In this document: in pieces, positions 44,084 to 52,104 of the stretch | Layout: each line of letters opens with the position of its first letter | How positions within the stretch are numbered: position 1 is the first letter of the stretch | Assembly (NCBI RefSeq): GCF_022761015.1 | Contig: NZ_JAKWJQ010000008.1 | Coordinates: forward strand, 1-64,000 | Reading direction: 5' to 3' | Length of the DNA: 64,000 nt | From: Humibacter sp. RRB41 | Lineage (GTDB): Bacteria > Actinomycetota > Actinomycetes > Actinomycetales > Microbacteriaceae | Made by a program: the position numbers and the translations under genes | The notes under the pieces: model-generated | Seen by the model: the letters and a program-made list of their open reading frames with translations, nothing else | What the model was told of the DNA's origin: nothing | The model's database searches: none

Positions 44084-45517
44084 TTACGCCTGCTGCGAGA
44101 TCGGCAGACCGACCTGGACCGCCAGCCCTCCGGTCGTGCTCGGCGAGAGGTGGATGTCGCCGCCCGCGGCATCCACCAGGGCGCCGACGATCGCGAGGCC
44201 GAGCCCGCTTCCGGTCGTCGTGGTGCGTGCGACGTCGACGCGGGTGAACCGGTCGAAGGCGACCGGGAGAAAGTCCGGCGGCATCCCTGGACCGTCATCG
44301 ACGATCGACAGCTCGACGGATGACGCTCCGCGCGTCAGCGTCGCCGTGATCGTTCCTGCGCCTTTGGCGACTCCGATCGCGGCGATCGCGTTGGAGATGA
44401 GGTTGTCGATGATGCGCCCGAACTCCTGGGGAGAGAGGTTCACCGTGCCACTGCTGTCCTGCGTGACCTGCTCCACCTCGAAGTCGATGACGCACTCGAC
44501 GCCTCGGACGACGGATGCCTGCCGCATGCGGTCGATCGCGTCGGCCAGTTCGATCTCGAGGTCGTGCCACGTGCTGGTGCCGCGCACCTGACTGGCCTCG
44601 ATGCGGGAGAGCTCGAGCAGGTTCGTGGCGAGATTCGAGAGGCGCAGCACGGTCTGCTGTGCCTGCCGCACGTCGGTCAGCAGGGCATCGGCGTTGCCCG
44701 AGTCGAGCTCGGCGAGCTCGAGTTCGCCGCGCAGCACCGCGAGGGGAGTACGGAGCTCATGGCTGGCATCCGACACGAGCTGTCGCTCACGATCGGCCGA
44801 GGCACGCAATCTCTCGATCAGTCCGTTGAGCGTGACAGCAAGCGCAGCCAGTTCGTCCCGGGCGTGTGGTACTTCGAGAAGTTCGGATTCGTCACCGGCC
44901 GGCGGCTCCGCAGCACCGGATTGCTGTCGCTTGGCCAGACCATCAGCCTGCCTTCGCATCTCGCTCACGGGTCGTAGCGCCGTGCGCGTGAGGATGAACG
45001 ACGCGAGCGTGAAGCACGCCACCAGAACGACAGCACCGATGATGAGCGCCAGACTGAGTCGATCGAGCACGAGGTCGTTGGAGTCCTCGTTGCGAGCGGT
45101 GATCACGTGCCACACGCCTTCGGACGTCGTCACCGGCGCGCTGCGCACGACGTATTCGCGATTCGGCGTCCTGACGCGCGTCGTCGTCTCGTCGGCGGAG
45201 AGTGCGACTCGTCCGTAGGGACGCAGCGATTTCGGCAGGCTCGTCATGCGCACGCTGCCCGCCGGCGAGACGAGTGCCACGTACTGCCCCTCGCCGGGAG
45301 CCGCGTCGATGTCGGCCGGGTGGTTCTGCAGCTGCTCCTCGAACGGCCCTGCGTCGTGACGCAGCAGGGTGAGGGTGGCGTTGTTGAGAATGGCGCTGAC
45401 GCCGATGCGGATGCCGATCACCGCGACGATCCCGATCAGCACGGCGACCGCGAGGCTGCCCAGCGTGATGCGGGCGGTGATCGACAGCCTGCTGGAGAGC
45501 GTGCGGAGACGGATCAC
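44084..45517 (-). CDS. two-component sensor histidine kinase
   Basis: This 477-aa kinase has two membrane helices (about 18-42 and 165-187) flanking an external sensor domain, a HAMP-like stretch, and the HisKA motif SDASHELRTPLAVLRGELELAE with the phospho-His. The ATP-binding motifs are NLISNAIAAIG (N box), DDGPGMP and TGSGLGLAIV. It starts at the GTG at 45517, overlapping the regulator stop (GTGA), so the pair is co-translated. The input signal is unknown; adjacency to two cell-wall hydrolase genes makes envelope sensing plausible. Confidence 0.93.
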   Translation of the reverse strand: MIRLRTLSSRLSITARITLGSLAVAVLIGIVAVIGIRIGVSAILNNATLTLLRHDAGPFEEQLQNHPADIDAAPGEGQYVALVSPAGSVRMTSLPKSLRPYGRVALSADETTTRVRTPNREYVVRSAPVTTSEGVWHVITARNEDSNDLVLDRLSLALIIGAVVLVACFTLASFILTRTALRPVSEMRRQADGLAKRQQSGAAEPPAGDESELLEVPHARDELAALAVTLNGLIERLRASADRERQLVSDASHELRTPLAVLRGELELAELDSGNADALLTDVRQAQQTVLRLSNLATNLLELSRIEASQVRGTSTWHDLEIELADAIDRMRQASVVRGVECVIDFEVEQVTQDSSGTVNLSPQEFGRIIDNLISNAIAAIGVAKGAGTITATLTRGASSVELSIVDDGPGMPPDFLPVAFDRFTRVDVARTTTTGSGLGLAIVGALVDAAGGDIHLSPSTTGGLAVQVGLPISQQA

Positions 45518-46284
45518 CGCTGCCTTGACTGCTCGCGCTGGTCGGGGTCGGGCTCTGCGGCGGTGGGCGTGGGCGGCTGGCCGGCACCGGTATCCGGGTG
45601 CTTGATGGTCTCGAGTCGGTAGCCCAGCCCGCGCACGGTGGCGATGCGGATGCCCGTGTCTGCGGCATCCAGCTTGCGACGCACGTAGGACACGTACTGG
45701 TCGAGCACGTTCTGGTCGATGTGCTCGTGACCGCCCCAGATGTCGTCGAGGATGTCGCCCCTCGTCACGAGCTCCCCGGCGTGGATGGCCAGCAGGCGTA
45801 CGAGCGAGAACTCCCGCGGGCTGAACGCCACCTGTTTGCCGTCGACGGATGCCTTGTGCTCGATCGAGTCGATCGTGAGGTTGCCGACGCGCAGAGTCGG
45901 GTTGCTCGAGGCATCCCGTCGCAGCAGCGCGCGCATCCTGGCGGCCAGCTCGGCGAACGCGAACGGCTTGGTGAGGTAGTCGTCCGCGCCGGAGTCGAGT
46001 CCGTAGACCCGGTCTTCGACTGCGTCGCGTGCGGTGAGCAGCAGGATGGGCATGGTGCGGCCGGACTCGCGTACGCGACGGCACAGCTCGAATCCGCTCA
46101 TGCCCGGGAGCATGACGTCGACGGCGAGAGCGTCGACGGATGCATCGCGCAGCGCGATCAGCGCGTCCACTCCGTTGTCGACGGAGGTCACTTCGTAGCC
46201 TTCGGCTGTGAGACCGCGGCGCAGGAGGCGGGCCATATCGGCGTCGTCTTCGACGACGAGCAAGCGTGCCGTTGTTTCATCCAC
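45514..46284 (-). CDS. OmpR/PhoB family response regulator
   Basis: This 256-aa regulator has a receiver domain (about 8-120: acidic pair VVEDDAD, phospho-Asp in ALAVDVMLPGMSG, Lys in YLTKPFAF). It also has a winged-helix DNA-binding domain (about 132-230: FSPREFSLVRLLAIHAGELVTRGDIL, NVLDQYVSYVRRKLD, TVRGLGYRL). A Pro/Asp-rich tail of about 25 residues follows. It precedes and overlaps its kinase gene. Confidence 0.95.
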   Translation of the reverse strand: MDETTARLLVVEDDADMARLLRRGLTAEGYEVTSVDNGVDALIALRDASVDALAVDVMLPGMSGFELCRRVRESGRTMPILLLTARDAVEDRVYGLDSGADDYLTKPFAFAELAARMRALLRRDASSNPTLRVGNLTIDSIEHKASVDGKQVAFSPREFSLVRLLAIHAGELVTRGDILDDIWGGHEHIDQNVLDQYVSYVRRKLDAADTGIRIATVRGLGYRLETIKHPDTGAGQPPTPTAAEPDPDQREQSRQR

Positions 46285-46390
46285 GAGGTCATCGTCACAG
46301 AATCTGCTGTGTCCGTCGAGAGGGAATGCTATGGACTCGTTCAGGTTCGGCTGCTCGCTGCCTGGACGGTGCGGTCGATGTGAAGGCGCG

Positions 46391-47005
46391 TCAGAGCAGC
46401 GGTGGCAGGCCCAGGATCAGGCGCACGCCATCCCGGTAGACGTCGTCAGCCGTTCGGCCGGCGGCGAAATACTCGACGATCGCACGCGTCGCAGTGGGCA
46501 GACGGCGCATCAACTCGTCGGGATCGACACCCTTGCCGTCTCCCCCGCGGTCGAGGGCCTCTTCCTCCAACACGTGGCCGACTGTGAACCGCTCGACTGC
46601 GAGAACCGTCATGCGGGCGCGTTGCAACTCGACGCCTTGCGCGACCAGAGTGGCCATGGCGCGTTCCGAGAAGTCCGCACGACGTAGCGAGTCGCGGGCC
46701 GCGGAGATGATGCGAGCGCCGTCGGGATGCGCGAGCATCGCCCTTCGTAGCTCCGACACCGCGGTCGACAGCCACTCTCGCCACTCCTCGCCGGCCTCGA
46801 GGGCGGGAATCGCTGCGAGCACGTCGTCCATGATCGCGTCGGCGAGAGCGTCGAGCAGCTCCGCCTTGTTGCGAACGTGCCAGTACAGCGTCGGCGCCTG
46901 TACGTGAAGGCGCGACGCGAGTCGGCGCAGCGAGAGGGCATCGAGGCCTTCTGCGTCGACGAGCCTCATGGCCTCGTCGATCACCAGCTGTCTGCTGAGA
47001 GTCAT
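46391..47005 (-). CDS. TetR family regulator with TetR_C-type domain
   Basis: This 204-aa regulator has the helix-turn-helix AMRLVDAEGLDALSLRRLASRLHVQAPTLYWHVRNKAELLDALADAI (about 12-57), typical of the tetracycline-repressor branch, and a TetR_C-like ligand domain. It is divergent from an oxidoreductase gene, with two matching palindromes between them. A small hydrophobic inducer is likely. Confidence 0.92.
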   Translation of the reverse strand: MTLSRQLVIDEAMRLVDAEGLDALSLRRLASRLHVQAPTLYWHVRNKAELLDALADAIMDDVLAAIPALEAGEEWREWLSTAVSELRRAMLAHPDGARIISAARDSLRRADFSERAMATLVAQGVELQRARMTVLAVERFTVGHVLEEEALDRGGDGKGVDPDELMRRLPTATRAIVEYFAAGRTADDVYRDGVRLILGLPPLL

Positions 47006-47028
47006 CGAGTGCTCCTTGCCCTCGCTCT

Positions 47029-47069
47029 CTAACGGTGTTAGACATACTTTAGTTCTCTAACACTGTAAG
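47029..47069. promoter_or_regulatory. paired operators of the TetR/oxidoreductase divergent promoter
   Basis: CTAAC-GGT-GTTAG (47029-47041) is perfect and CTAAC-ACT-GTAAG (47057-47069) has one mismatch; the centres are 28 bp apart. Both lie between the two divergent starts, as expected for TetR autoregulation. Confidence 0.75.
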
Positions 47070-47092
47070 AGAGGCTGAACAAGGGAGTCGAG

Positions 47093-48052
47093 ATGAAGGC
47101 GGCGGTCGTTGATCGAACGGGAGGCATCCCGGTACTGAGCGACGTGTCCGAGCCGGTGCCGGGCGACGGCGAAGTCCTGATCTCCGTCGAAGCCGTCGCC
47201 GTCGAGAACGTCGATCGCGCCATCGTCGCTGGAACCCACTACACGGCGGCGGCCTTCCAGGCGAGCCTGCCGGCCGTTCCGTGCTTCGATGGGATCGGAC
47301 GTCTGCCGGACGGAACGCTCGTAGGCTTCGGCGGCCTCACACCCCCGAACGGCGCCTTGGCACAGTTCGCGGTGGTTCCGGCCGCATATGCTCCGCCCGT
47401 TCCGGAGGGCATCGATCCTGCGGAGGCCGCCGCACTCTCGTCGGCGATCGCGGGCATGAGCATGCAGACCGCTGCCGGGCTCACTGCCGGAGAGTCCGTT
47501 CTGGTGCAGGGAGCAACCGGAGTGGCGGGACGGCTGGCGGTGCAGATCGCGCGCCTGCTCGGTGCCGGCCGCATCGTCGCGACCGGACGCGACGACGACG
47601 CGCTTGCCGATCTGACGAACCTCGGCGCTGACGCCGTCATCAACACCGCCGTCGACGACCGGGCATTGGTCGAGGCGTATCGCGATCAGGCGAACGGCGG
47701 TTACGACGTCGTCGTCGACTTTCTCTGGGGGCGGCCGACGGAGCTCCTGACTCGGGCGCTGACGCCCGACAGCTTCGTCATGCCGAAGCCGACGCGTCTC
47801 GTGCACGTCGGCGTCGCCGCCGGCGAGACGATCGAGCTGGCGGGGAACGCCCTCCGCACCTCGGGACTCGAGATCTACGGAGCCGGGCGCAACATGGCCA
47901 CCGGCATGGCCGCCGCGTACCAGCAGGTCGTCGACTGGGTCCGCACGGGCGAACTGAAGATGAACGTCACGACCATGCCGCTCAGTCGCATCGAGGAGGC
48001 CTGGCAGCGCACGGACCTTCGCGGATCCCGCCTTGTGATCGTCCCCGACTGA
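47093..48052 (+). CDS. MDR-type NADPH:quinone oxidoreductase-like protein
   Basis: This 319-aa medium-chain dehydrogenase/reductase lacks zinc ligands. It has an N-terminal GroES-like domain and the Rossmann motif VLVQGATGVAGRLAVQIARLLGAGRIVATGR (about 140-170). It should reduce quinones or enones with NADPH. The TetR gene upstream shares its promoter region and probably controls it. An ATG at 47093 follows AAGGGAGTCGAG. Confidence 0.9.
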   Translation: MKAAVVDRTGGIPVLSDVSEPVPGDGEVLISVEAVAVENVDRAIVAGTHYTAAAFQASLPAVPCFDGIGRLPDGTLVGFGGLTPPNGALAQFAVVPAAYAPPVPEGIDPAEAAALSSAIAGMSMQTAAGLTAGESVLVQGATGVAGRLAVQIARLLGAGRIVATGRDDDALADLTNLGADAVINTAVDDRALVEAYRDQANGGYDVVVDFLWGRPTELLTRALTPDSFVMPKPTRLVHVGVAAGETIELAGNALRTSGLEIYGAGRNMATGMAAAYQQVVDWVRTGELKMNVTTMPLSRIEEAWQRTDLRGSRLVIVPD

Positions 48053-48116
48053 CCCGTCACGACGTCGACCAGACATCCGACCGACTCGGAATGACATCGA
48101 CCGAAAGGAACCTCCC

Positions 48117-48365
48117 ATGAAAACCAACGCCGTAGAACTGCTCCACGGTGCGATGCATCGTGTGCCCGGCGTGCCTGATCACGGCCGCGCCTCCGAGCTG
48201 AACCATCGGAGCAAGGCCGAAGCCCATCAGCATGGGCAGGGAAGACATCCCCGGTTCGCCCAGCGGAACGCGCATCACGACGCCCCGCCGCGTGTGCTCA
48301 TCGCGTGGCAGAACTGGATCGCAGAGACGCTCAGGCTGCTGAAACGACCTCAGCGCACACGCTGA
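48117..48365 (+). CDS. hypothetical 82-aa protein
   Basis: This frame has a good AAAGGA ribosome site before the ATG at 48117, 64 bp after the oxidoreductase gene. The product is rich in His, Arg and Ala (MKTNAVELLHGAMHRVPG at the start, VLIAWQNWIAETLRLLKRP near the end). No family recognised. Its 3' end overlaps the convergent gene at 48331 by 35 bp. Otherwise the 48053-48330 interval holds nothing I can support. Confidence 0.4.
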   Translation: MKTNAVELLHGAMHRVPGVPDHGRASELNHRSKAEAHQHGQGRHPRFAQRNAHHDAPPRVLIAWQNWIAETLRLLKRPQRTR

Positions 48366-48696
48366 CATGCTCTGTCCCGTCGACGGTGAACCGCTCGACG
48401 AGCCGGAGCCCCGCGTCGGATGACTCCACCTCGCTGCTCGAGGTGCCCGTCACGACCACGCCGTCCGAGACCAGAACGTGCGCGAACGTGACCGAAAGGG
48501 TGTCGTTCCTCCGCGTGCCCACGAAGCGGCCGAACGTGACGGTGTCGCCCCAATACTCGCCCCAGATCACGCCGTCGCGCTCGAAGTACCGGAACCGCGA
48601 TGGCGAGACAGGATCGACCCGGCTGTTCGTCGACGACACCATGACGAACTCGCGTCCGTCGAGGCTGGCAGCGGGGGAGGTCGGGGGAAGCGGCAT
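48331..48696 (-). CDS. small conserved protein of the family often labelled 'N-acetylglutamate synthase'
   Basis: This 121-aa protein shows the pattern of a small beta-barrel-like family: LDGREFVMVSSTNSRVDP, FRYFERDGVIWGEYWGDTVTFGRFVG, and LRLVERFTVDGTEHVS. These proteins are commonly mislabelled N-acetylglutamate synthase, but nothing suggests that acetyltransferase activity. Function unknown. Confidence 0.75.
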   Translation of the reverse strand: MPLPPTSPAASLDGREFVMVSSTNSRVDPVSPSRFRYFERDGVIWGEYWGDTVTFGRFVGTRRNDTLSVTFAHVLVSDGVVVTGTSSSEVESSDAGLRLVERFTVDGTEHVSVCAEVVSAA

Positions 48697-48733
48697 CCAC
48701 AGAGTATGGCGGATCGGCGGTTAGCATCGGGCG

Positions 48734-49300
48734 ATGGACTTGGTCTTTTTGCATGGTGGTGCGGCGGCCGGCAAGCTCACCGTGGCACGAGCGCTCAACG
48801 AGCGCGTGCACTTCGGTGTGTTCCACAATCATCTGATCGTGGATGCCCTCACCGCGGTCTTCACGTTCGGAACGCCTTCCTTCGTAAAGCTCCGCGAGGA
48901 GTTCTGGCTCGCGACGTTCCGCGAGGCCGCGATCGCCGACACGTCGCTCATCTTCACGTTCGCGCCGGAGGCGAGCGTGAAGCCGGGCTTCGCCGCTCGC
49001 GCGCGGGCGGCGGTCGAGGATGCCGGTGGACGCATCCGCTTCGTACGGCTCGAGGTGAGCGGTGAGGAGCAGGAGCGTCGCATCCAGCTGGCGAGCCGCC
49101 GCGAGTTCGGCAAGCTCGCCGACGTCGAGACGCTTCGGCGTCTGCGCGCCGAGGACGCCCATGCCGAGCAACCGCCGAGCGACCTCATCATCGACACGGA
49201 TGAGGTCTCTGCCGAGCAGGCCGCGGACCTGATCGTGCGTGCGCTCGAGTTGCAGCCCGTGCAGGAGCATCCTCGGTACCCGACCGATCAACCGAGCTGA
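48734..49300 (+). CDS. P-loop kinase-like protein (AAA_33/shikimate-kinase-like)
   Basis: This 188-aa protein begins with the P-loop FLHGGAAAGKLTVARAL, in which Thr is displaced one position (GKLT), as in a known subfamily of small nucleotide kinases. RIRFVRLEVSGEEQERRI resembles the lid region with its Arg residues. The substrate is unknown. TAGCAT (48722-48727), 6 nt before the ATG, suggests a leaderless mRNA. The 3' end overlaps the convergent gene by 13 bp. Confidence 0.82.
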   Translation: MDLVFLHGGAAAGKLTVARALNERVHFGVFHNHLIVDALTAVFTFGTPSFVKLREEFWLATFREAAIADTSLIFTFAPEASVKPGFAARARAAVEDAGGRIRFVRLEVSGEEQERRIQLASRREFGKLADVETLRRLRAEDAHAEQPPSDLIIDTDEVSAEQAADLIVRALELQPVQEHPRYPTDQPS

Positions 49301-49758
49301 CCTGCCACATAGCTCCCGCCGGCCTGCTTCGTCATGACGTTCATGCGGTTGAACGCGTTGATGAGCGAGATGCGGGCGACCAGGGCGGCGAGCTCCTCGT
49401 TGTCGTAGTACTGTGCGGCGTTGTTCCAGGCCTCATCGGTGACGCCGCTTCCGTCGGCGAATCTGCTGCCCTGCTCCGCGAGCTCGAGCGCGGCGCGCTC
49501 GGCGTCGCTGAAGACCGTGGTCTCACGCCACGCGGCGACCAGTGCCAGTCGAAGTGATGTCTCGCCGGCGCGCTCGGCCTCCTTGACGTGCATGTCGAGG
49601 CAGGCACCGCAGCCGTTGATCTGGCTCGCCCTGATATTCACGAGGTTCTGCGTCGTTTCGGCAAGCGCCGAGCCGGCGAGCACGCGGTCGGCCGAGACGA
49701 AGTACTTGACGAACTTTGGCAGGATCTCGGTCGAGTAGGCGTCGATGCGGGTGTTCAT
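49288..49758 (-). CDS. carboxymuconolactone decarboxylase / AhpD-like protein, ECF41 partner
   Basis: This 156-aa helical protein has the redox motif NGCGACLDMHVKEAERAGE (CxxC plus His, about residues 49-67), as in AhpD-type alkylhydroperoxidases. It should act as a peroxidase or disulfide reductase; true carboxymuconolactone decarboxylation is unlikely. It has a GAAGGAG ribosome site. Its promoter reads TGTTACC-N16-CGTC, matching the promoter of the nearby ECF41 sigma gene. The COE families (carboxymuconolactone decarboxylase, oxidoreductase, epimerase) are the classic ECF41 partners. Confidence 0.9.
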   Translation of the reverse strand: MNTRIDAYSTEILPKFVKYFVSADRVLAGSALAETTQNLVNIRASQINGCGACLDMHVKEAERAGETSLRLALVAAWRETTVFSDAERAALELAEQGSRFADGSGVTDEAWNNAAQYYDNEELAALVARISLINAFNRMNVMTKQAGGSYVAGQLG

Positions 49759-49796
49759 GGTGATCTCCTTCGTTGTTTTCTGACTTCACCTATTAG

Positions 49797-49823
49797 GACG
49801 GAACGGATGCCAGCGAGGTAACA
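49797..49823 (-). promoter_or_regulatory. ECF41-type promoter of the AhpD-like gene
   Basis: On the minus strand TGTTACC (49823-49817) is followed after exactly 16 nt by CGTC (49800-49797), close to the published ECF41 consensus TGTCACA-N16-CGTC. It lies 38 bp before the start codon. Confidence 0.75.
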
Positions 49824-49947
49824 GATTCGAGGCGCTGCCTGCTCCGCAGATGTCTCGCACGAAAGTTCGCGCGGGTCGGTAGTGTGTCTCTGAACCGGAG
49901 GAGCCTCCGGAAATGGATGCGACGTCCAGACGGCGTCAGATGATGAG

Positions 49948-50554
49948 GTGGATCGCGTGGGCGTTTTGATGGTCGTCGGTTACGGCCCTGGGATTTCGCA
50001 CGCAGTCGTCGCCAGATTCGCGCGTGAGGGTCACAGTGTCGCGCTGGTGGCCAGGACGTCGGAGCGTGCAGAAGCTGCGGCCGATCAGCTGAGGGCGGCA
50101 GGAGTCGCCGCTGCGGCATATCAGGCCGATGCGAGTGATCCGACGGCGATCCGTCGTGCGGCTGTGCAGGCTCGGCATGATCTCGGGCCGGTCTCGGCTC
50201 TTCTTTGGACCGCATTCAGGAACGGTGGTGTCAGAAACGTGCTCGCGACCGCGCCGGAAGACGTCGAGCGCGTGTTCGACATCGGAGTCGTCGGACTGCT
50301 GGCCTGCGTGCAGGAGGTCCTCGAAGATCTGAAGTCGCGGCGTCGCCCTGGAGAACGCGGCCAAATCGAAGCTCGTCGGCATCCTCGCCGAGCGACTCCG
50401 CGAGTTCGGCATCTACGTCGGCGAGATCACGATCGCAGGCTCGGTCGCCGGCACGGCTACTGCCGGCCCTTCGGCGATTCCGCCGGAGCGCATCGCCGAC
50501 CGGTTCTGGGACCTCACCCGGTCCCGTGATGCGACCCGCGTGCGCATGGCGTGA
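49948..50554 (+). pseudogene. SDR-family oxidoreductase remnant (internal deletion and frameshift)
   Basis: Frame 1 from GTG 49948 (or ATG 49969) encodes an SDR N-terminus (VVGYGPGISHAVVARFAREGHSVALVARTSERAEA, GPVSALLWTAFRNG) to about 50335. Homology then jumps to frame 2: VALENAAKSKLVGILAERLREFGIYVGEITIAGSVAGT, ending with TGA at 50554. The segment that normally holds the catalytic Ser-Tyr-Lys motif is missing at the junction, so several dozen base pairs appear deleted together with the frame change. The frame-1 continuation to 50529 is arginine-rich nonsense. It sits between the ECF41 sigma gene and its AhpD-like partner. Confidence 0.8.
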
Positions 50555-50626
50555 GCAGACGAGTGCTCGCCGAGCCGGTCTGGCGCCCGTCGTGGGCTCG
50601 GCACCGCTCCTAACCCGCAAGACGCC

Positions 50627-51529
50627 CTAATGGTCGACGAGCAGCTCCTCGAGGCCCATCGCGGCCAGCCGCTCGGGGTCGGTCACCGACTCGACCTCGA
50701 CGATGCGATCGTCCACGACAGTGCACGCCATCACGCCCATCGGCTGACCGCTGAGGCGCCACGCTGCGATTCCGGGTTCGCCGTTCACGAGCACGCGTCG
50801 GGCGACGACCTTGGCGCGGCCGCCGCGGGCTGCCTGTGTCGCGAGTTCCGTTGCACCGAGCCTGACGATCTCGCCGCGCGGCGAATGGATGCGCCAGACC
50901 ACGTCCGGGTCGAGCACCCGCAGGAGACCCTCGAAGTCTCCGCGTTGCGCCGCGGCAAGGAATGCGCCGACCACTTCGCTTTGCCGGCGGCGATCGGTCG
51001 GATGCGGCGCGCCCCGTTCCTCGCCCTGGCCCTGTACCTTGCGTCGCGCGCGGCTGGCCAGCATCTTGGCGGCATCCGTCGACTTGCCGATGATCTGCCC
51101 GATCTCGTCGAACGGCACGGCGAACATGTCGTGCAGCACGAAGGCCAGGCGCTCGTCGGGGCCGAGCGAGTCGAGAACCACGAGGAGCGCAAGTCCAACG
51201 GAGTCCGCCAACACGGCATTGCTCTCGGGAGCGGTCGTCTCGTCTGCTGTCACGATCCACTCGGGTGGCTCGTCGCCGTACGCGGTCTCCGCTCTCGCCT
51301 TGCGCGAGCGGAGCATGTCGATGCACACCCGGCCGACCACCGTGGTGAGCCAGGCGGACAGGTTGTCGATGGCGCCGGCATGCTGTCGGGACAGGCGCAG
51401 CCAGGCCTCTTGCACGGCATCCTCTGCATCGTCGTGCGACCCGAGCACCCGATACGCGACGGCCGTCAGGCGCGCGCGCTGCTGTTCGAATGCCGCAGCA
51501 ACGGAGTCGTCTGCTTCCGAACCGGTCAT
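50627..51529 (-). CDS. sigJ: ECF41-type (SigJ-like) RNA polymerase sigma factor with SnoaL-like C-terminal domain
   Basis: This 300-aa sigma factor has region 2 (about 10-75: AVAYRVLGSHDDAEDAVQEAWLRL, LSAWLTTVVGRVCIDMLRSRKAR), region 4 (about 105-160: LAFVLHDMFAVPFDEIGQIIGKSTDAAKMLASRARRKV), and a C-terminal SnoaL-like fold (about 175-285) that regulates activity in ECF41 proteins. The ATG at 51529 follows GGAGGGTGACGGG; the frame is open to 51544. Its promoter carries TGTTACC-N16-CGTC, the same as the AhpD-like gene, indicating autoregulation and a shared regulon. No separate anti-sigma gene is needed in this group. Confidence 0.93.
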   Translation of the reverse strand: MTGSEADDSVAAAFEQQRARLTAVAYRVLGSHDDAEDAVQEAWLRLSRQHAGAIDNLSAWLTTVVGRVCIDMLRSRKARAETAYGDEPPEWIVTADETTAPESNAVLADSVGLALLVVLDSLGPDERLAFVLHDMFAVPFDEIGQIIGKSTDAAKMLASRARRKVQGQGEERGAPHPTDRRRQSEVVGAFLAAAQRGDFEGLLRVLDPDVVWRIHSPRGEIVRLGATELATQAARGGRAKVVARRVLVNGEPGIAAWRLSGQPMGVMACTVVDDRIVEVESVTDPERLAAMGLEELLVDH

Positions 51530-51564
51530 CCCGTCACCCTCCACGAATCGGTCTCATCAGTGAT

Positions 51565-51591
51565 GACGTGCGGAGTGGGCTGAAGGTAACA
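51565..51591 (-). promoter_or_regulatory. ECF41-type promoter of the sigma gene itself
   Basis: TGTTACC (51591-51585) and CGTC (51568-51565) on the minus strand are separated by exactly 16 nt. The motif is identical in both halves and spacing to that at 49797-49823. Confidence 0.75.
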
Positions 51592-51604
51592 AACGCGCGA
51601 GCGT

Positions 51605-52042
51605 TCAGTCGAGATCGCGGTGCACCAGGCGCGAGAGCACGATCGCGCTGCGCGTGTGGTCGACGCTGGGAGCGACGCGCACGCGCTCGAGCGCGGCTTC
51701 CAGGCTCGGGATGTCCCGCGACCTGATGCGCAGAATCGCGTCGGCGCTGCCCGACACCGTGCACGCGTCGGCGACCTCCGGCACGGCAGACAGGATGCGC
51801 TGCAGCTCGCTCGGCGACACCGTTCCACGGCAGAACAGCTCGACATACGCTTCGGTGCTCATGCCGTCGATCGTCGGGTCGACGCTGACCGTGAAGCCGC
51901 GGATCACGCCATCGGCGACCAGCCGGTCTATGCGGCGCTTGACGGCGGATGCCGACAGCCCCACCTTCGACCCGATGTCGCCGTACGAGGCACGGGAGTT
52001 CTCGCGCAGCAGGTCGATGATGTGTCGATCGAGGTTGTCCAC
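51605..52042 (-). CDS. Lrp/AsnC family transcriptional regulator
   Basis: This 145-aa regulator has the N-terminal helix-turn-helix LDRHIIDLLRENSRASYGDIGSKVGLSASAVKRRIDRLVADGVI (about 4-47) and a C-terminal RAM (amino-acid sensing) domain (about 65-140). It would respond to an amino acid. It starts at a GTG with TAAGAT 6 nt upstream, so it is probably leaderless. No obvious amino-acid gene is adjacent, so its target is unknown. Confidence 0.93.
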   Translation of the reverse strand: MDNLDRHIIDLLRENSRASYGDIGSKVGLSASAVKRRIDRLVADGVIRGFTVSVDPTIDGMSTEAYVELFCRGTVSPSELQRILSAVPEVADACTVSGSADAILRIRSRDIPSLEAALERVRVAPSVDHTRSAIVLSRLVHRDLD

Positions 52043-52104
52043 GCGGGAATCTTACGTGAATGCGTTGCGCAGGAAGGCCTCGCGGCGCAGCATTTCGGCG
52101 TGCG

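Noticed and set aside
48057-48368. 103-codon minus-strand frame in the gap after the oxidoreductase gene
   Set aside because: It has a short hydrophobic stretch but no ribosome site or family match, and the plus-strand frame has a better start; neither is secure.
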